NCBI RefSeq assembly: GCF_036373705.1
Contig: NC_089851.1
Coordinates: forward strand, 57,522,497-57,586,496
Length of the DNA stretch: 64,000 bases
From: Amia ocellicauda
Lineage: Eukaryota > Chordata > Actinopteri > Amiiformes > Amiidae
Reading direction: 5' to 3'
Position 1 is the stretch's first letter. The number at the start of each line of letters is the position of its first letter. Below, in pieces: positions 51,951 through 62,915 of this stretch. The notes beneath the pieces were generated by a model, which saw only the letters and a list, made by a program, of their open reading frames with translations, was not told where the DNA came from and did no database searches. The translations under genes were made by a program, and so were the position numbers.

Positions 51951-52454
51951 TGAGTAACACACACAAAGAAAACAGACAGCAGAAAAAAATAAGTCAAGCA
52001 CCCCCGTCCATCATTTTAAGTAGGTTTAGCAGACGCTTTTAATCCTATATCCTTCTTGATCTGTAAAGCGATCTGCTCCCTGTCCCTTCCTCATCGGGAT
52101 ACACCTGCTTCTCCACATCCCCCGCTATGGACTAGTTATCCATTGAAGTCTCCCCGTGCAGGTTTGAATCCTGCTGACTATGACGCCAAAGAATAGTGCC
52201 AGCCCCCCTATGGCTTGTTGGCCCCCATTCGTAAAATCTGTTTCTCTCACACATTTTTTTGCAATCTCTCTCTCTCGCTCTATGACTTTATAATATATTA
52301 ATCTACATATAGAGATTGGAATCTATTGGAATTATTGTGTTGCTCTTGCTCTTCCTCCTTTCTCTGGTCATTGGGGTGACATTTCTTTCTTGTTCCCAAG
52401 TCCTTTGTGTAGGCTTCCCCCCCTAGGTGGGGGAAGCAAAACCAGAGAAGGAGC

Positions 52455-52525
52455 CTGCTATTGGGAAATCAAACCCCAGTCTCCCGCATGACAGGCAGGG
52501 ATACTCAATGCTATTCTAATGAGGA
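52455..52525 (-). tRNA. tRNA-Asp (GTC), minus strand
   Basis: Minus-strand TCCTCATTAGAATAG..GAGTATCC with anticodon arm CCTGCCTGTCATGCGGG and T arm GGGTTTGATTTCC. Degenerate acceptor. Its 5' end and upstream flank are duplicated at 53184-53261 by the insertion described below. Confidence 0.65.
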
Positions 52526-52589
52526 GCTGCCCTTGCAGCCCCCATATCTTCCGCCACGTCTTTTTCCAGTTCTAAAAGTTGAGGGCAGC
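52512..52589. repeat. 78-bp direct duplication, left copy (partner 53184-53261)
   Basis: Perfect 78-bp direct repeat flanking 52590-53183. It consists of the tRNA-Asp 5' end plus flank, interpreted as a long target-site duplication. Confidence 0.88.
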
Positions 52590-53183
52590 CTATAAGCCTA
52601 TAAGAACTGGCACATACAAGATCTGGGGGAGCTCAGGATCCCATGATGGGACCCACCTCCGGGGACGGTCAGTTCCCCCTGCTGGAGCCCGAGTCCAAGA
52701 TCTTTTAATTAAATTATGGATGATTGTTTTTAAAACGATTTTAAAAATGAATCTTAATTGTTTTTAAAGATTTAGTTGTTTTTAAACCACTAATTGTTTT
52801 AGGGGTTTTTTGGTTTAGTTTTGTTATATTCTTTTGTCAAATACATTGACTGTTTTGGATTTAATTTTAAATGCATTGGACCTTTTTTGTTTGTTTTTTA
52901 TTTTTACCTTTTTAATTGTTTTTTTTATTTTGTCCAATGCATTTTCAATTATTTTCAATGTATTTGACTTTTATGTTGGTGAGCAGTTTTGCTTTAATCA
53001 CGTTTGTTTTGTTGTTTTGTGCACGTTTATTTTAAGTTAATTGTTTTGTTTTTCGTTAAAATCACAAAGATTTTAAAATTTTTTAAGTGATTTTAAGAAT
53101 TGATTTTTAAAGATTGTAATCATAAGTATTAAAAAATTGAATTGTTTTTATGTAAATGTAAAATACTAAATACAATAAAATAG
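52590..53183 (+). mobile_element. 5'-truncated LINE (3' UTR only) inserted in tRNA-Asp
   Basis: The 594-bp insert ends GTAAAATACTAAATACAATAAAATAG, very like the end of the LINE at 56.3 kb (GTAAAATACTCAAACAATAAAAA), and shares its TTTTAAA-rich 3' UTR character. It is bounded by the 78-bp direct repeats. Confidence 0.75.
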
Positions 53184-53373
53184 TATTCTAATGAGGAGCT
53201 GCCCTTGCAGCCCCCATATCTTCCGCCACGTCTTTTTCCAGTTCTAAAAGTTGAGGGCAGCATCGCTGCCTCCCCTGCCTGCTTTATTCCACATTGTGAG
53301 TGTCCTTCAGTCAGCTCAAGCTCCGGAAGGCAGTCCTTGACTGCTACTCATTTTGCTAGCACCCTCCTGGGTG

Positions 53374-53455
53374 GTCAGGATGGCCAAGTGGTCGAAGGTG
53401 TTCGGTTAGGTTGTAGTTTCCCCTAGAGGCATGGGTTTGATTCCTGCTTTTGACA
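53374..53455 (+). tRNA. tRNA-Leu pseudogene interrupted downstream by a LINE
   Basis: Leucine body GTCAGGATGGCCAAGTGG with long variable arm and GGTTTGATTCC. The anticodon region has drifted (TTCGGTTAGG). The 3' flank CAGTGCTCCTTT, corresponding to the Pol III terminator of the gene at 44911, is the insertion point of the LINE at 53472. Confidence 0.7.
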
Positions 53456-53925
53456 TAGCCAGTGCTCCTTTATCTTGGAATTGGGTTTCTCTTCACCACC
53501 TGAAGGAGGACATGGAGTAGACTTTGCAGAGATTGGCATTTGTCTTTTTTTTTTTCAGCAGAGGCAGTGTGGCGGCGACCCAGAATCCTTTGGAGTTCCT
53601 GATCCAGCGGTGTTCCTGTTCCGGTGCGAGGGAGGCCCAGCTGAGGATGAACCATCTGAAGGTCCTGCCTGGACCAGTGGGACCGAAGAGCAGGCTTCAT
53701 GAAGGCAGCACCCCACGGGATACCAGGACCAGGTCTCAGCGGGAAGCAGCGCAGCCCACTGGAGCAGTGACTCCAGTCAGACCTTTTCACTGACATCAAT
53801 CCACTGGAACCTCCACCACCAGCAGGAGACCTACCTCTAGTTTTCTGTTCCTTTGTTTAGTTTAGGAGACAAGCGGATGTCAAGACTCCAGTTCAGCAGG
53901 GAGGTCCTGCAAAAACGTATGGGCT

Positions 53926-55050
53926 TTGCTGGTGAAGCTGCCGCATAAAGACAAAGACTTCTTCGAGGTAAGCTTTGTCAACCATGATTTGCTAGAGGAG
54001 TGCTACAGCGTGTATAGAAGGGAGAAATACAGGGAGCTGGCGGGTTTTGCGATGATAATCCTGTCGGATATTTGCTATAGAATAGTGACTGTGCAATTTT
54101 TCTGTGAGATGGTCTCAGGCAAGGACGTGAAGATCTGGCTTGCGAGGTTCAGTGAGCTCTCCACTCGAATAGTTGGATGTTGGTTGTGGACGGTGTGTGG
54201 GGGGAATGTGGCAGTGCCGGATTCGATTGAGGCGGAGCGTGGAGAATCCAGAGAAGGTCTGCCACCTCCCCAATACTATACAGATCAGAGAAGCTAGGGG
54301 GCTGGTCTACTATGACGGGATGCCAAAACTCTGCAGGCGGTGTCAGGGCCGAGACCCCGTTGTTGCCCAGTGCACGTGTAAGTGTAGAGGAGGTCACCAG
54401 ACACACGCCTGCAGAGAAAAGTTACTCTACTACCTCTGCAGCTGTGGGGGGCCATATCTATAAGAACTGCCTCCAGTCGTACACAAATAGAGTTGGGTCT
54501 CCCTTCTCACGATTCCATTCTGGACCCTGAGCCGGAACATGAGGGAGGCCCGGCGCGGGAGGAGGAGGGAGAGGGAGAAGAAGAACAGATATATGACCTG
54601 GCTCCAGAACCTCCCCCTACCCCAAAGGAACCACTTAAGAGAAAGGGGTAACAGTCAGAAGGGGGGGGTTGGGTGAAGGTGAGCAATAAAAAGAGAAAAG
54701 TGGTGGACAGAGAGGAGAAATCTGCCAAGAACCCGAATAATGTCTCCTCTCTGGAGGCAGCCCAAGATAGTCGAGCTCCCCCCGGCCCACCCCTCGCTGG
54801 AGCCAGGGCAGAAGTTCCACTCCCTCCTCCAGCAAAAACGGAACATCGGGCCCTGCCTTGGTGGACCAGCCCCCTGAAAACCGCTGAAAAGAAAACCAGA
54901 CCCACCGCTCCTCCATGTGTGAGAGTGGAGAGCAGAGCCTCGGGAACCGGGTCGAAAGATAGTGTAGGTGAGACCGTCTTGCAGAAGAGAGCCAGCCCTC
55001 CCTCCAGCTGCGACAGGCAGGTGAGAAAGAAAGCCCTGGAACCGTTGTAG
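53926..55050 (+). pseudogene. LINE ORF1 (gag-like, zinc knuckles), frameshifted
   Basis: The first frame (53926-54297) reads DKDFFEVSFVNHDLLEECY and FFCEMVSGKDVKIWLARF, typical of the RNA-binding N-terminal part of Tx1/L1-type ORF1 in fish. A frame change leads to ARGLVYYDGMPKLCRRCQG (near 54290-54345) and cysteine-rich repeats to 54463, the degenerate CCHC knuckles. A basic, proline-rich C-terminal part follows (54673-55050). It would package LINE RNA. Inactive. Confidence 0.72.
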
Positions 55051-55225
55051 CTGGAGGGTGAATTAGATCAGGTGCTGGCTCGTATAGAAAGAAAGGCAAA
55101 GGACAGGAATATCGGCGCCACACAGGTGTCGAAACCGCCAGCACAGAAGGGTGCCTCCTCTAGCCACCTCGGAGAAGGGGGATAGAGGAGCGGCAGGGCC
55201 ACGGTCTCACCCAGGGGTCCCTGCT

Positions 55226-55252
55226 TTTTATTATTATTATTATTATTATTTA

Positions 55253-55286
<34 letters not shown>

Positions 55287-55440
55287 ATTATTATTATTAT
55301 TATTATTATTTTTGTCATTTAGCTGACACTCTTATCCAGGGCGACTTACATTTGTACCCATTTATACAGCTGGGCATTTTACTGGAGCAATCTAAGTGAA
55401 GTACCTTGCTCAAGGGTACAACTGCACTGCCCCACCCAGG
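55226..55440 (+). repeat. (TTA)n microsatellite plus common interspersed repeat
   Basis: (TTA)n at 55228-55311, then ATTTAGCTGACACTCTTATCC..GCGACTTACA and CTTGCTCAAGGGTACAAC, a widely dispersed vertebrate repeat. It lies within the LINE and interrupts its ORF1 C-terminal region. Confidence 0.75.
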
Positions 55441-56344
55441 ATTCGATGTTAGGGGCCAAAGCCTCCATGACAGAGGAGGAGTTGGCCAGACGGCCAAAGG
55501 AGAGGAAGAGAGAGGGGAAGAGATACCCCAACTACCCCATCCCTCTTGTTAAGAAGATCAAAGGTGGTGAGGGGGGGGGTAAAAGGCACTCCTCCTCCTA
55601 ATAAGTCTGGTCCAGGGGTCCTTGGGCCCCCACCTCAGGGCTGCTCCTCAGGAGCAGAGTCCGACTTGACACGCTGGTCTCAGGAGTACAGACGTGAGTG
55701 AAGCTTCCCATGTGCACCCAGACTGGTTCTCTGTCTCTCTCTCTCTCTGCAGGTCTGTGAGGAGCCGAGGCGCCGGCGCCTAGGCACCATCCACACAGAT
55801 TGAGGGTGCCGGCGAGGCAACCATGGCCTGCGGAGAGGAGTTAGCACAGCAGAGACAGGAACCGGTCCGGAGTGGAGCATCAGCACTGGGAAGCATAGAA
55901 AGAACATCTCTATCAGGACTGTGAGGGCCTCCTCTGCAGGATTGTTGATTTTAATTTTATAAAGACTGATTATGGTCTTTGTTTTAAATGGTTTTAAATC
56001 ACAGGGTTTTGAGGTTTTTTTTTATGTTTATGGTTTGTCTGATGTGCTGACATGTTTTGTTCTTTATTTTGTCTAATGCATCTACCGTTTTAAAACAACA
56101 CATCAGATGTTTTTTTTTTCATTATAGTTATTTTGGCAGTTTGCCATATTTAATACAAATTGTTTTGATATTTAACACACTTTTGAATTCACTTGTTCTG
56201 TTTAAAACTTTTAAGGATTTTAAAAGTTTCAGAAATGATTTTAGAATTGTTTTTTAAAAACAGTTTTTAATCATGAGTATTAAAACTTTGTATGTTTAAT
56301 TTTCGTAATGTAAAATACTCAAACAATAAAAACAGTGCTCCTTT

Positions 56345-56718
56345 TGCCCTTTTTGAAATGAGTCATGGTTGGCGCCTCCCTGGTCTGTTCCGCACGTGAT
56401 CCAAAAAGGTCTCAAAGACCAACTGCGCCGACTTTGGCTGATATTAGGGGAAATCATTCAGATGGCTTCTGGAAAATGATGTCGGTTACACCATGTACCT
56501 GATCACAAATGTACAGGAGGAAACAGCTAAAGGTTTCCTTCTTCACAAGGACACAGTAAGGACAGTTTAATGTCATTCATTGATTATGCACTGAGCCACA
56601 ACAAAATTGAGGATCTTCTGAAATTTGAAACGCACAAGAAAGATGTGCCAATGGGACCTGAGAAATCTGAAGATGACAATCTTGTTGGATTTGGGGTGCG
56701 CGCTGAAGACACCTGGAG
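56345..56718 (+). other. tRNA array flank and start of the duplicated segment
   Basis: 56345-56400 continues the tRNA-Leu flank. From about 56430 sequence of coding-like character begins, including frame 56570-56800 (IDYALSHNKIEDLLKFETHKKD, GPEKSEDDNLVGFG), which I cannot assign. It passes into the segment matching base 1 of the window. Confidence 0.45.
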
Positions 56719-57055
56719 AGAGATTTCGATAAAGCGAAGCCGATGGTTATGCTGCATTTATTCTCAGCAGAAAATGTGTACCGGGGACAAAAATGCATAA
56801 GCTACAAAGTTACTTGCAGTGGAAAAGGGATCTTTTTTCTAGAGCTACCTCAACAGTGTCTGTGCTACTTGGGGCTGTTTCTGTTCCCTCGATGGTGTCT
56901 GTGCCCCCTCGGGCTGTTTCTGTTCCCTCAACAGTGTCTGTGCCTCCCCCACAAGAACCAGGCATGTAATTACTTCACTACTTCAAGTAGTAACGAATGT
57001 CATGAAGTTAAAAACAAAAATTAAATACTTAAATATTTTCTATTTACTAGATATA

Positions 57056-57849
57056 CACCAATCAGCCATAACATTATGACCACCTGCCTAATATTGTGTA
57101 GGTCCCCCTTTTTCCGCCAAAACAGCCCTGACCTGTCGAGGCATGGACTCCTGTAAGTCCAGTAAGTTGCGAGGTGGGGCCTCCATGGATCAGATTTGTT
57201 TGTCCAGCACATACCACAGATGCTCGATTTGATTGAGATCTGGGGAATTTGGAGGCCAAGTCAACACCCTGAACTCGTGATTCATCAGACCAGGCCACCT
57301 TTTTCCATTGCTCCGTGGTCCAGTTCTGATGCTCACGTGCCCATTGTAGGCACTTTCGGCAGTAGACAGGGGTCAGCATGGGCACCCTGACTAGTCTGCG
57401 GCTATGCAGCCCCATACGCAACAAACTGTGATGCACTGTGTGTTCCGACACCTTTCTATCAGAACCAGCATTAACTTTTTCTGTTGGATCGGACCACACG
57501 GGCCAGCCTTCGCTCCCCACGTGCATCAATGAGCCTTGGCCGACCCATGACCCTGTCGCCGGTTCACTGCTTTTCCTTCCTAGGACCACTTTTGATAGAT
57601 ACTGACCACTGCAAACCGGGAACACCCGAGCTGCAGTTTTGGAGATGCTCTGACCCAGTCGTATAGCCATCACAATTTGGCCCATGTCAAAGTCACTCAG
57701 ATCCTTACGCTTGCCCATTTTTCCTGCTTCTAACACATCAACTTTGAGGACAAAATGTTCACTTGCTGCCTAATATATCCCACCCACTGACAGGTGCCAT
57801 GATAACGAGATTATCAGTGTTATTCACTTCACCTGTCAGTGGTCATGAA
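57056..57849 (-). mobile_element. Tc1-like transposon, internally deleted (copy 2)
   Basis: Same element as 338-1103. A 220-codon minus-strand frame (57736-57074) keeps the N-terminus ([20 protein letters not shown]) through WSDESRV, then runs into the deletion. The last two catalytic residues are absent. Confidence 0.8.
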
Positions 57850-58568
57850 TACCTGGAAAAGGTAATGATAGATATATCACCATCTAAATTTACTGCACAA
57901 GCTTGTAAATAAACGTTTATTATGTTATTTTGATTTTGAAACTAGTCAAAAGTGAAACAAGTTATCTATGTTCATTTCACATAGAAATTATCTTATTAGT
58001 GAATAAGGTGGCACAACCAAAGATAAAAACTTTAAACATGGAATATTGTTATTGCCATACTAATACTAACACTAACAATTAATCTGCTTCACAGTAAGAA
58101 TATGAATAAACTTTTTTTAATACATTCAGAACGATCTAATTCTACAGTATCAAGACCACCTGGAGGTGACACTACCAACAAGGATGTATGCCAGTCAGAT
58201 TGTAAATATGTATTACTTGCATAATCTTAATAAACATAACTTTCATTTGAAACATTTCTTTGTATTTAAAACATAAGTCCACCTGTAAAGCCTACATCAC
58301 CACTGTTATCAATGGTGTCAGAAGTGGCTCCATCTGGTCAAGCACAAGGTATGCTATTTACATTTAATTGATAAGTGTACTGAAATCATCATTATGTGCA
58401 CATGCATACAAATACACAATTCATTGCTTTTGTTGTTTCACAAACCTAAGTTTTTGTCTGTACTGTCACTATATACATGTTTTTCTTAATCTTTTACACT
58501 AAATAATTACCAGTTTAGAAAAAAATTAAACACTATAAAAAGATACTGATATTTTATATTTTATGCAG

Positions 58569-59435
58569 GTACAGAGTCTGTGACTGTGAGTGCCATTGCC
58601 AGCGCACCATTACAGAAAATAGTTGTGTACTGTGCAAGCTTTGTGGTCTGGACTAAAAATTATTCATATATTTTGCCTAAAGGTACACCCCTACCACCTA
58701 CTTCCATACAAGTGTCATCATTTGCTTCTCCTCACACAATTAGTTTTGATAAAGGAATCAAGGGTTGGAGATGTTCTCAAGAGTGGAAGGTGTGGATGAA
58801 GACAGAATTAGAAGCCTTGGGACTGTGGCCTGGATCGCATCCTGTATGTCTCCCAATGAACAGTGTTTCGCTGTTTTGACTAAAGTATTTTCAGCTCCAC
58901 CTATTCTTTATTTGGAAACCTGAGGATAGTACCATTATGAGCAGGTTGAAAAACAATTTCACACTTCGCTGCTTACATGGATGTTCTCAGCCACTGATAG
59001 TCTCATCTGGGGTGGGAAGACCCAGAGTGATTGTTGGCATCAGTGGTCAATATTATATATTTACATCCAGACTGTGCTGTAAAGCATGAAAAAAGCACTG
59101 GTTTGCTGACAATCCACAATGGCTGGAAAAACTTTCTCTGAGGTATACCAACATTTTACTGATTGTCTGATACAGAAGCATCAATGTCAAGAGTCAGTCA
59201 TCAACAAGTTTACACAGGGCACATTTGGGCAAGTAATGAGATCTGACCACACCAGGAAAGTTGCCAGAAAAATTAAGTTGACATCTGACACCATGTCATC
59301 CTACGCTGTTATGAATGAGAATTGGATGATCCTTTCCTGGGTGATGGTGCAGTTGGAATGCAGATTAGCGAACAGATATGAAGGTGCTGGTGTAGAAAAG
59401 GCCCAATACCAGTGGGTAGATAGGTGAGTTTCTTT
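58569..59435 (+). pseudogene. Decayed exons of a multi-copy transposon-type gene (copy 2)
   Basis: Same segments as 1824-2690: 58580-58879, then a frame change and stop, then 59119-59427 ending VDR at a GTGAGT donor. Confidence 0.4.
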
Positions 59436-59599
59436 TAAACAATGGTATATATATCTGTGTATATATTCTTAAACTATTACTTTTTTCAATTGTCTTATTA
59501 AATTTGTGAGAGATAGAAACATTATCCCCATAACTCAGGTCATACCAGGCAGGTCACCTTTATAAAAAAAGTTAAAATAACGAATTGATATCTGACTAA

Positions 59600-59780
59600 C
59601 GGCCAGATTAAATCAAAACTTTGACCCACCCGCTAATAGCAAACTACAAACCTGTACATCATAGTGGTTACATTTATGATTAGAAGAAAATGGCATCTTA
59701 CTAAAAATGAAGCTGCAACTGAGTACAGTTCTGTAGTTTTCTATTAGCGGGTGGGTCAAAGTTTAGATTTAATCCCAGCC
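59600..59780. mobile_element. Palindromic MITE family A (copy 4)
   Basis: Equivalent to 2855-3035, flanked by TAA. Confidence 0.7.
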
Positions 59781-59847
59781 TAATTGTGCTGTACATAAAT
59801 AGTAATGCATCTTAAAGCAAGGGTGAAAAACACCTCTTTATCACATA

Positions 59848-60937
59848 CAGTGAGGGAAAAAACTATTTGATCCCCTGCTGATTTTGTACGTTTGCCCACT
59901 GACAAAGAAATGATCAGTCTATAATTTTAATGGTAGGTGTATTTTAACAGTGAGAGACAGAATAACAACAAAAAAATCCAGAAAAACGCATTTCAAAAAA
60001 GTTATAAATTGATTTGCATGTTAATGAGGGAAATAAGTATTTGATCCCCTATCAATCAGCAAGATTTCTGGCTCCCAGGTGTCTTTTATACAGGTAACGA
60101 GCTGAGATTAGGAGCACTCTCTTAAAGGGAGTGCTCCTAATCTCAGTTTGTTACCTGTATAAAAGACAACTGTCCACAGACTCAATCAATCAATCAGATT
60201 CCAAACTCTCCACCATGGCCAAGACCAAAGAGCTGTCCAAGGATGTCAGGGACAAGATTGTAGACCTACACAAGGCTGGAATGGGCTACAAGACCATCGC
60301 CAAGCAGCTTGGTGAGAAGGTGACAACAGTTGGTGTGATTATTCGCAAATGGAAGAAACACAAAATAACTGTCAGTCTCCCTCAGTCTGGGGCTCCATGC
60401 CAGATCTCACCTCGTGGAGTTTCAATGATCATGAGAACGGTGAGGAATCAGCCCAGAACTACATGGGAGGATCTTGTTAATGATCTCAAGGCAGCTGGGA
60501 CCATAGTCACCAAGAAAACAATTGGTAACGCACTACACCGTGAAATCCTGCAGCGCCCGCAAGGTCCCCCTGCTCAAGAAAGCACATGTACAGGCCCGTC
60601 TGAAGTTTGCCAATGAACATCTGAATGATTCAGAGGAGAACTGTGTGAAAGTGTTGTGGTCAGATGAGACCAAAATTGAGCTCTTTGGCATCAACTCAAT
60701 TTGCTATGTTTGGAGGAGGAGGAATGACCCCAAGAACACCATCCCCACCGTCAAACATGGAGGTGTAAACATTATGCTTTGGGGGTGTTTTTCTGCTAAG
60801 GGGACTGGACAACTGCACCGCATTAAAGGGACGATGGACAGGGCCATGTACTGTCAAATCTTGGGTGAGAACCTCCTTCCCTCAGCCAGGGCATTGTAAA
60901 TGGGTCGTGGATGGGTATTCCAGCATGGCAATAAAAT
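59848..60937 (+). mobile_element. Tc1-like transposon (DD34E), right part lost
   Basis: Same element as 3103-4683, with left terminus and hairpin intact. It is cut at CAGCATGGCAATA (60937), so the second aspartate, the glutamate and the right terminus are missing. Confidence 0.88.
60215..60899 (+). pseudogene. Tc1 transposase, truncated and frameshifted (copy 2)
   Basis: Starts at 60215 ([10 protein letters not shown]). The frame breaks near 60545, where 8 bases present in copy 1 are missing, while the 4-base deletion of copy 1 is absent here. The core frame (60522-60899) contains the first aspartate ([11 protein letters not shown]). A stop at 60897 precedes the truncation. Confidence 0.85.
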
Positions 60938-60940
60938 ATT

Positions 60941-61589
60941 CTAATAATATTTTAAAAGTGCCTCAAAGCTAACCATATTGTGATCACAATTTGCCATTGG
61001 TTCTCTAACTACTGTCCCCCTGACTCTGTCTTGGTTATTTGAAAAGATCAAGTCAATACATGCACTCTCCCCAGTTGGTTCAATAACAAACTGAGTTAGA
61101 AAGCAGTCATTTACCATCTCAACCATTTCGATTTCTGCTTCTGTAGTCCCCACTGGGCTTTCCCAGTCTAAGTTTGGGAAATTGAAATCCCATTATAACA
61201 GCCACATCCTTGCTACATGCAGTCCTGATTACACTGTACAATGCAACATCTTGCTGAATATCTGAGTTTGGTGGCCTGTAACACACTCCTACCACTAATC
61301 CTCCAGATCTCTTGTTCAAAAGTTTCACCCACAAAGATTCTGTTCCATTACTGGGATCTAATATGAGTTCTTCTGCCTCAATGTCATTTTTGACATATAA
61401 TGCTACCCCACCCCCTCTTAGATTTTGCCTGTCTCTCCTAAACTGTGTGTATCCTTCCAACTTGTATTCATCCCCATCATTTTCTGTAAGCCATGTTTCT
61501 GTCACTCCTACAACATCATAGTCACATGCCAGCACTGTGGCTTCCAAGTCTAACATCTTGTTCCTTATACTCCTGGCATTGATGTACAA
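60941..61589 (-). pseudogene. CR1-like ORF2 endonuclease fragment
   Basis: The apurinic-type endonuclease N-terminus reads ARSIRNKMLDLEA, DVVGVTETWLTEN (with the catalytic E), LRGGGVALYVKND and GVCYRPPNSD, then in another frame IDLIFSNNQDRV..CDHNMVSFE (the D-H end block). One frame break near 61180. Stops at the junction with the Tc1 relic. Confidence 0.82.
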
Positions 61590-61681
61590 ACATTTCAGGA
61601 CTTTCCTACTAGTGGGTTCCCTTTGTTTTCTTTCCTTAGAGGAACATCTCCCATTGTCATAGCTCCCTGTCCCCCTGGTTC

Positions 61682-62628
61682 CTAGTTTAAATGATTCTCA
61701 ATTTCACTGCACATACGCTCTCCCAATGCATTAGCCCCCCTTCTGTTTAGATGTAGACTGTCCATTTTGTACAGGTCCCATCTATCCCAGAAGAAAGACC
61801 AATGCTCTATAAACCTAAACCCCTCTTCCCTACACCAAGCTTTCAACCATGTGTTAAACTTTCTAATCTCTGCCTGTCTCCCTGGCCTGGCACGTGGTAA
61901 CGGAAGTATTTCAGAGAAAACTACTGTGGAGGTTCTGCTGTTTAGTTTTGTTCCTAACTCTTTAAATTTGTCTTGCAGAACCTCTGTCCTACCTTTTCCT
62001 ATGTCATTGGTTCCAATGTAGACCATGACCAGTGGATTCCCTCCGGCTTTGGCCAGTAGCCCGTCTACTAGTTTAGGGAGATCTGCAACCTGAGCACCAG
62101 GCAGGCAAGATACCATGCGGGTCTCCTTGTCACTAGAACACACTGTGTGATCTACACCGCAAGAATTGAGTCTCCTACTAGAACTACCTCCCTCTTCTGG
62201 GGGGGAGTGTGCACCATGGTGCTCTGGTGCTCAACTGCCCCCAGATCACCCTCTGAGCTGTCACTGTCCAACTCTGTGTCCAGCAGTTGGAACCTGTTGA
62301 GCAATTCTAGCTCTTGGGGTGTCTCTAGGTGTTGTGCATGCCCTTTTCTGTGGTTACGACCTACTGTAACCCAGCAGTTCTCTACACTGTCCTGCTCTAA
62401 GGTCTCAACTCTCCTAGGTTTTGTAGTGCACACCATCTCTCTCATGGGCTGATTGACCAATTCTTCTATATCCCTAATACAGCACAGATCGACAAGCTGA
62501 GCCTCAAGATCACAAACCTTGATCTCTAGGATTTCAACCTGTTGACAACGTTCACAAATGAAACTTTCTTGGATGAGTTCATGCAGGAAGGCAATCATTC
62601 TGCAAATCTGACACTGTAGTGGCCACAT
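61682..62628 (-). pseudogene. CR1-like ORF1 with SGNH-type esterase domain
   Basis: The first frame (62628-62152) has two CxxC pairs in the first 35 residues and ends with REVVLVGDSI, the GDS block of SGNH hydrolases. It breaks near 62150 and resumes in 62143-61682 with VVMVYIGTNDIGKG-like sequence (block III, GTND) and DSLHLNRRGANALG (the D..H block). Esterase-bearing ORF1 is a known feature of the CR1 group. Broken by one frameshift or stop. Confidence 0.8.
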
Positions 62629-62915
62629 GCTTCTAAATGTTAGTTTTTTTGTTTTTTTTTGTCTCTTGGTTCCAATTGCCTAGTCAACTGCCTACATTTT
62701 GTCAGTGAGAAACAGCTGTTTAAGTAGCTTTTGTCTACCTACCCCCAATTCACACCTAACAGGCCACACCTGGCTCCTCCTGCAACAGAAAAGGTTGTGT
62801 GTGTGTGTGTATACATTTCAGCGAGAAAGTGAATTTAAATACATTTTTTTATTTGTTTGTTTAACAAAAGACTGGTGTAGGAATTCCTCTCCTGAGCCCC
62901 GGTGAAGCTGCCCAG

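Larger units (their letters stand above)
53472..56332 (+). mobile_element. Tx1-type LINE with internal deletion, inserted at a tRNA-Leu terminator
   Basis: Flanked by a perfect 12-bp duplication CAGTGCTCCTTT (53460-53471 and 56333-56344). Beyond the right copy the tRNA-Leu downstream flank resumes (GCCCTTTTTGAAATGAGTCATGG). The element has a 5' region, a gag-like ORF1 (53926-55100), a segment with (TTA)n and a common repeat, and a 3' UTR (55900-56332) ending in AATAAAAA. No endonuclease or RT sequence is present, so ORF2 has been deleted or this is a non-autonomous derivative. Confidence 0.85.
56719..60937 (+). repeat. Large direct duplication, copy 2
   Basis: Partner of 1-4159. It ends abruptly inside the second Tc1 transposon, where the CR1-like LINE begins. 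Confidence 0.9.
60938..62700 (-). mobile_element. CR1-like LINE, 3'-truncated
   Basis: On the minus strand: ORF1 with zinc-finger-like CQICRM..CERCQQ, coiled-coil and SGNH-esterase region (62628-61682), then the endonuclease start of ORF2 (61589-60941). The RT is entirely missing because the element stops at 60938 against the broken Tc1. Loss of the 3' side is opposite to the usual 5' truncation of LINEs. Confidence 0.8.

Noticed and set aside
54507..55144. Minus-strand serine/proline-rich frames
   Set aside because: Antisense to the basic C-terminal part of LINE ORF1.
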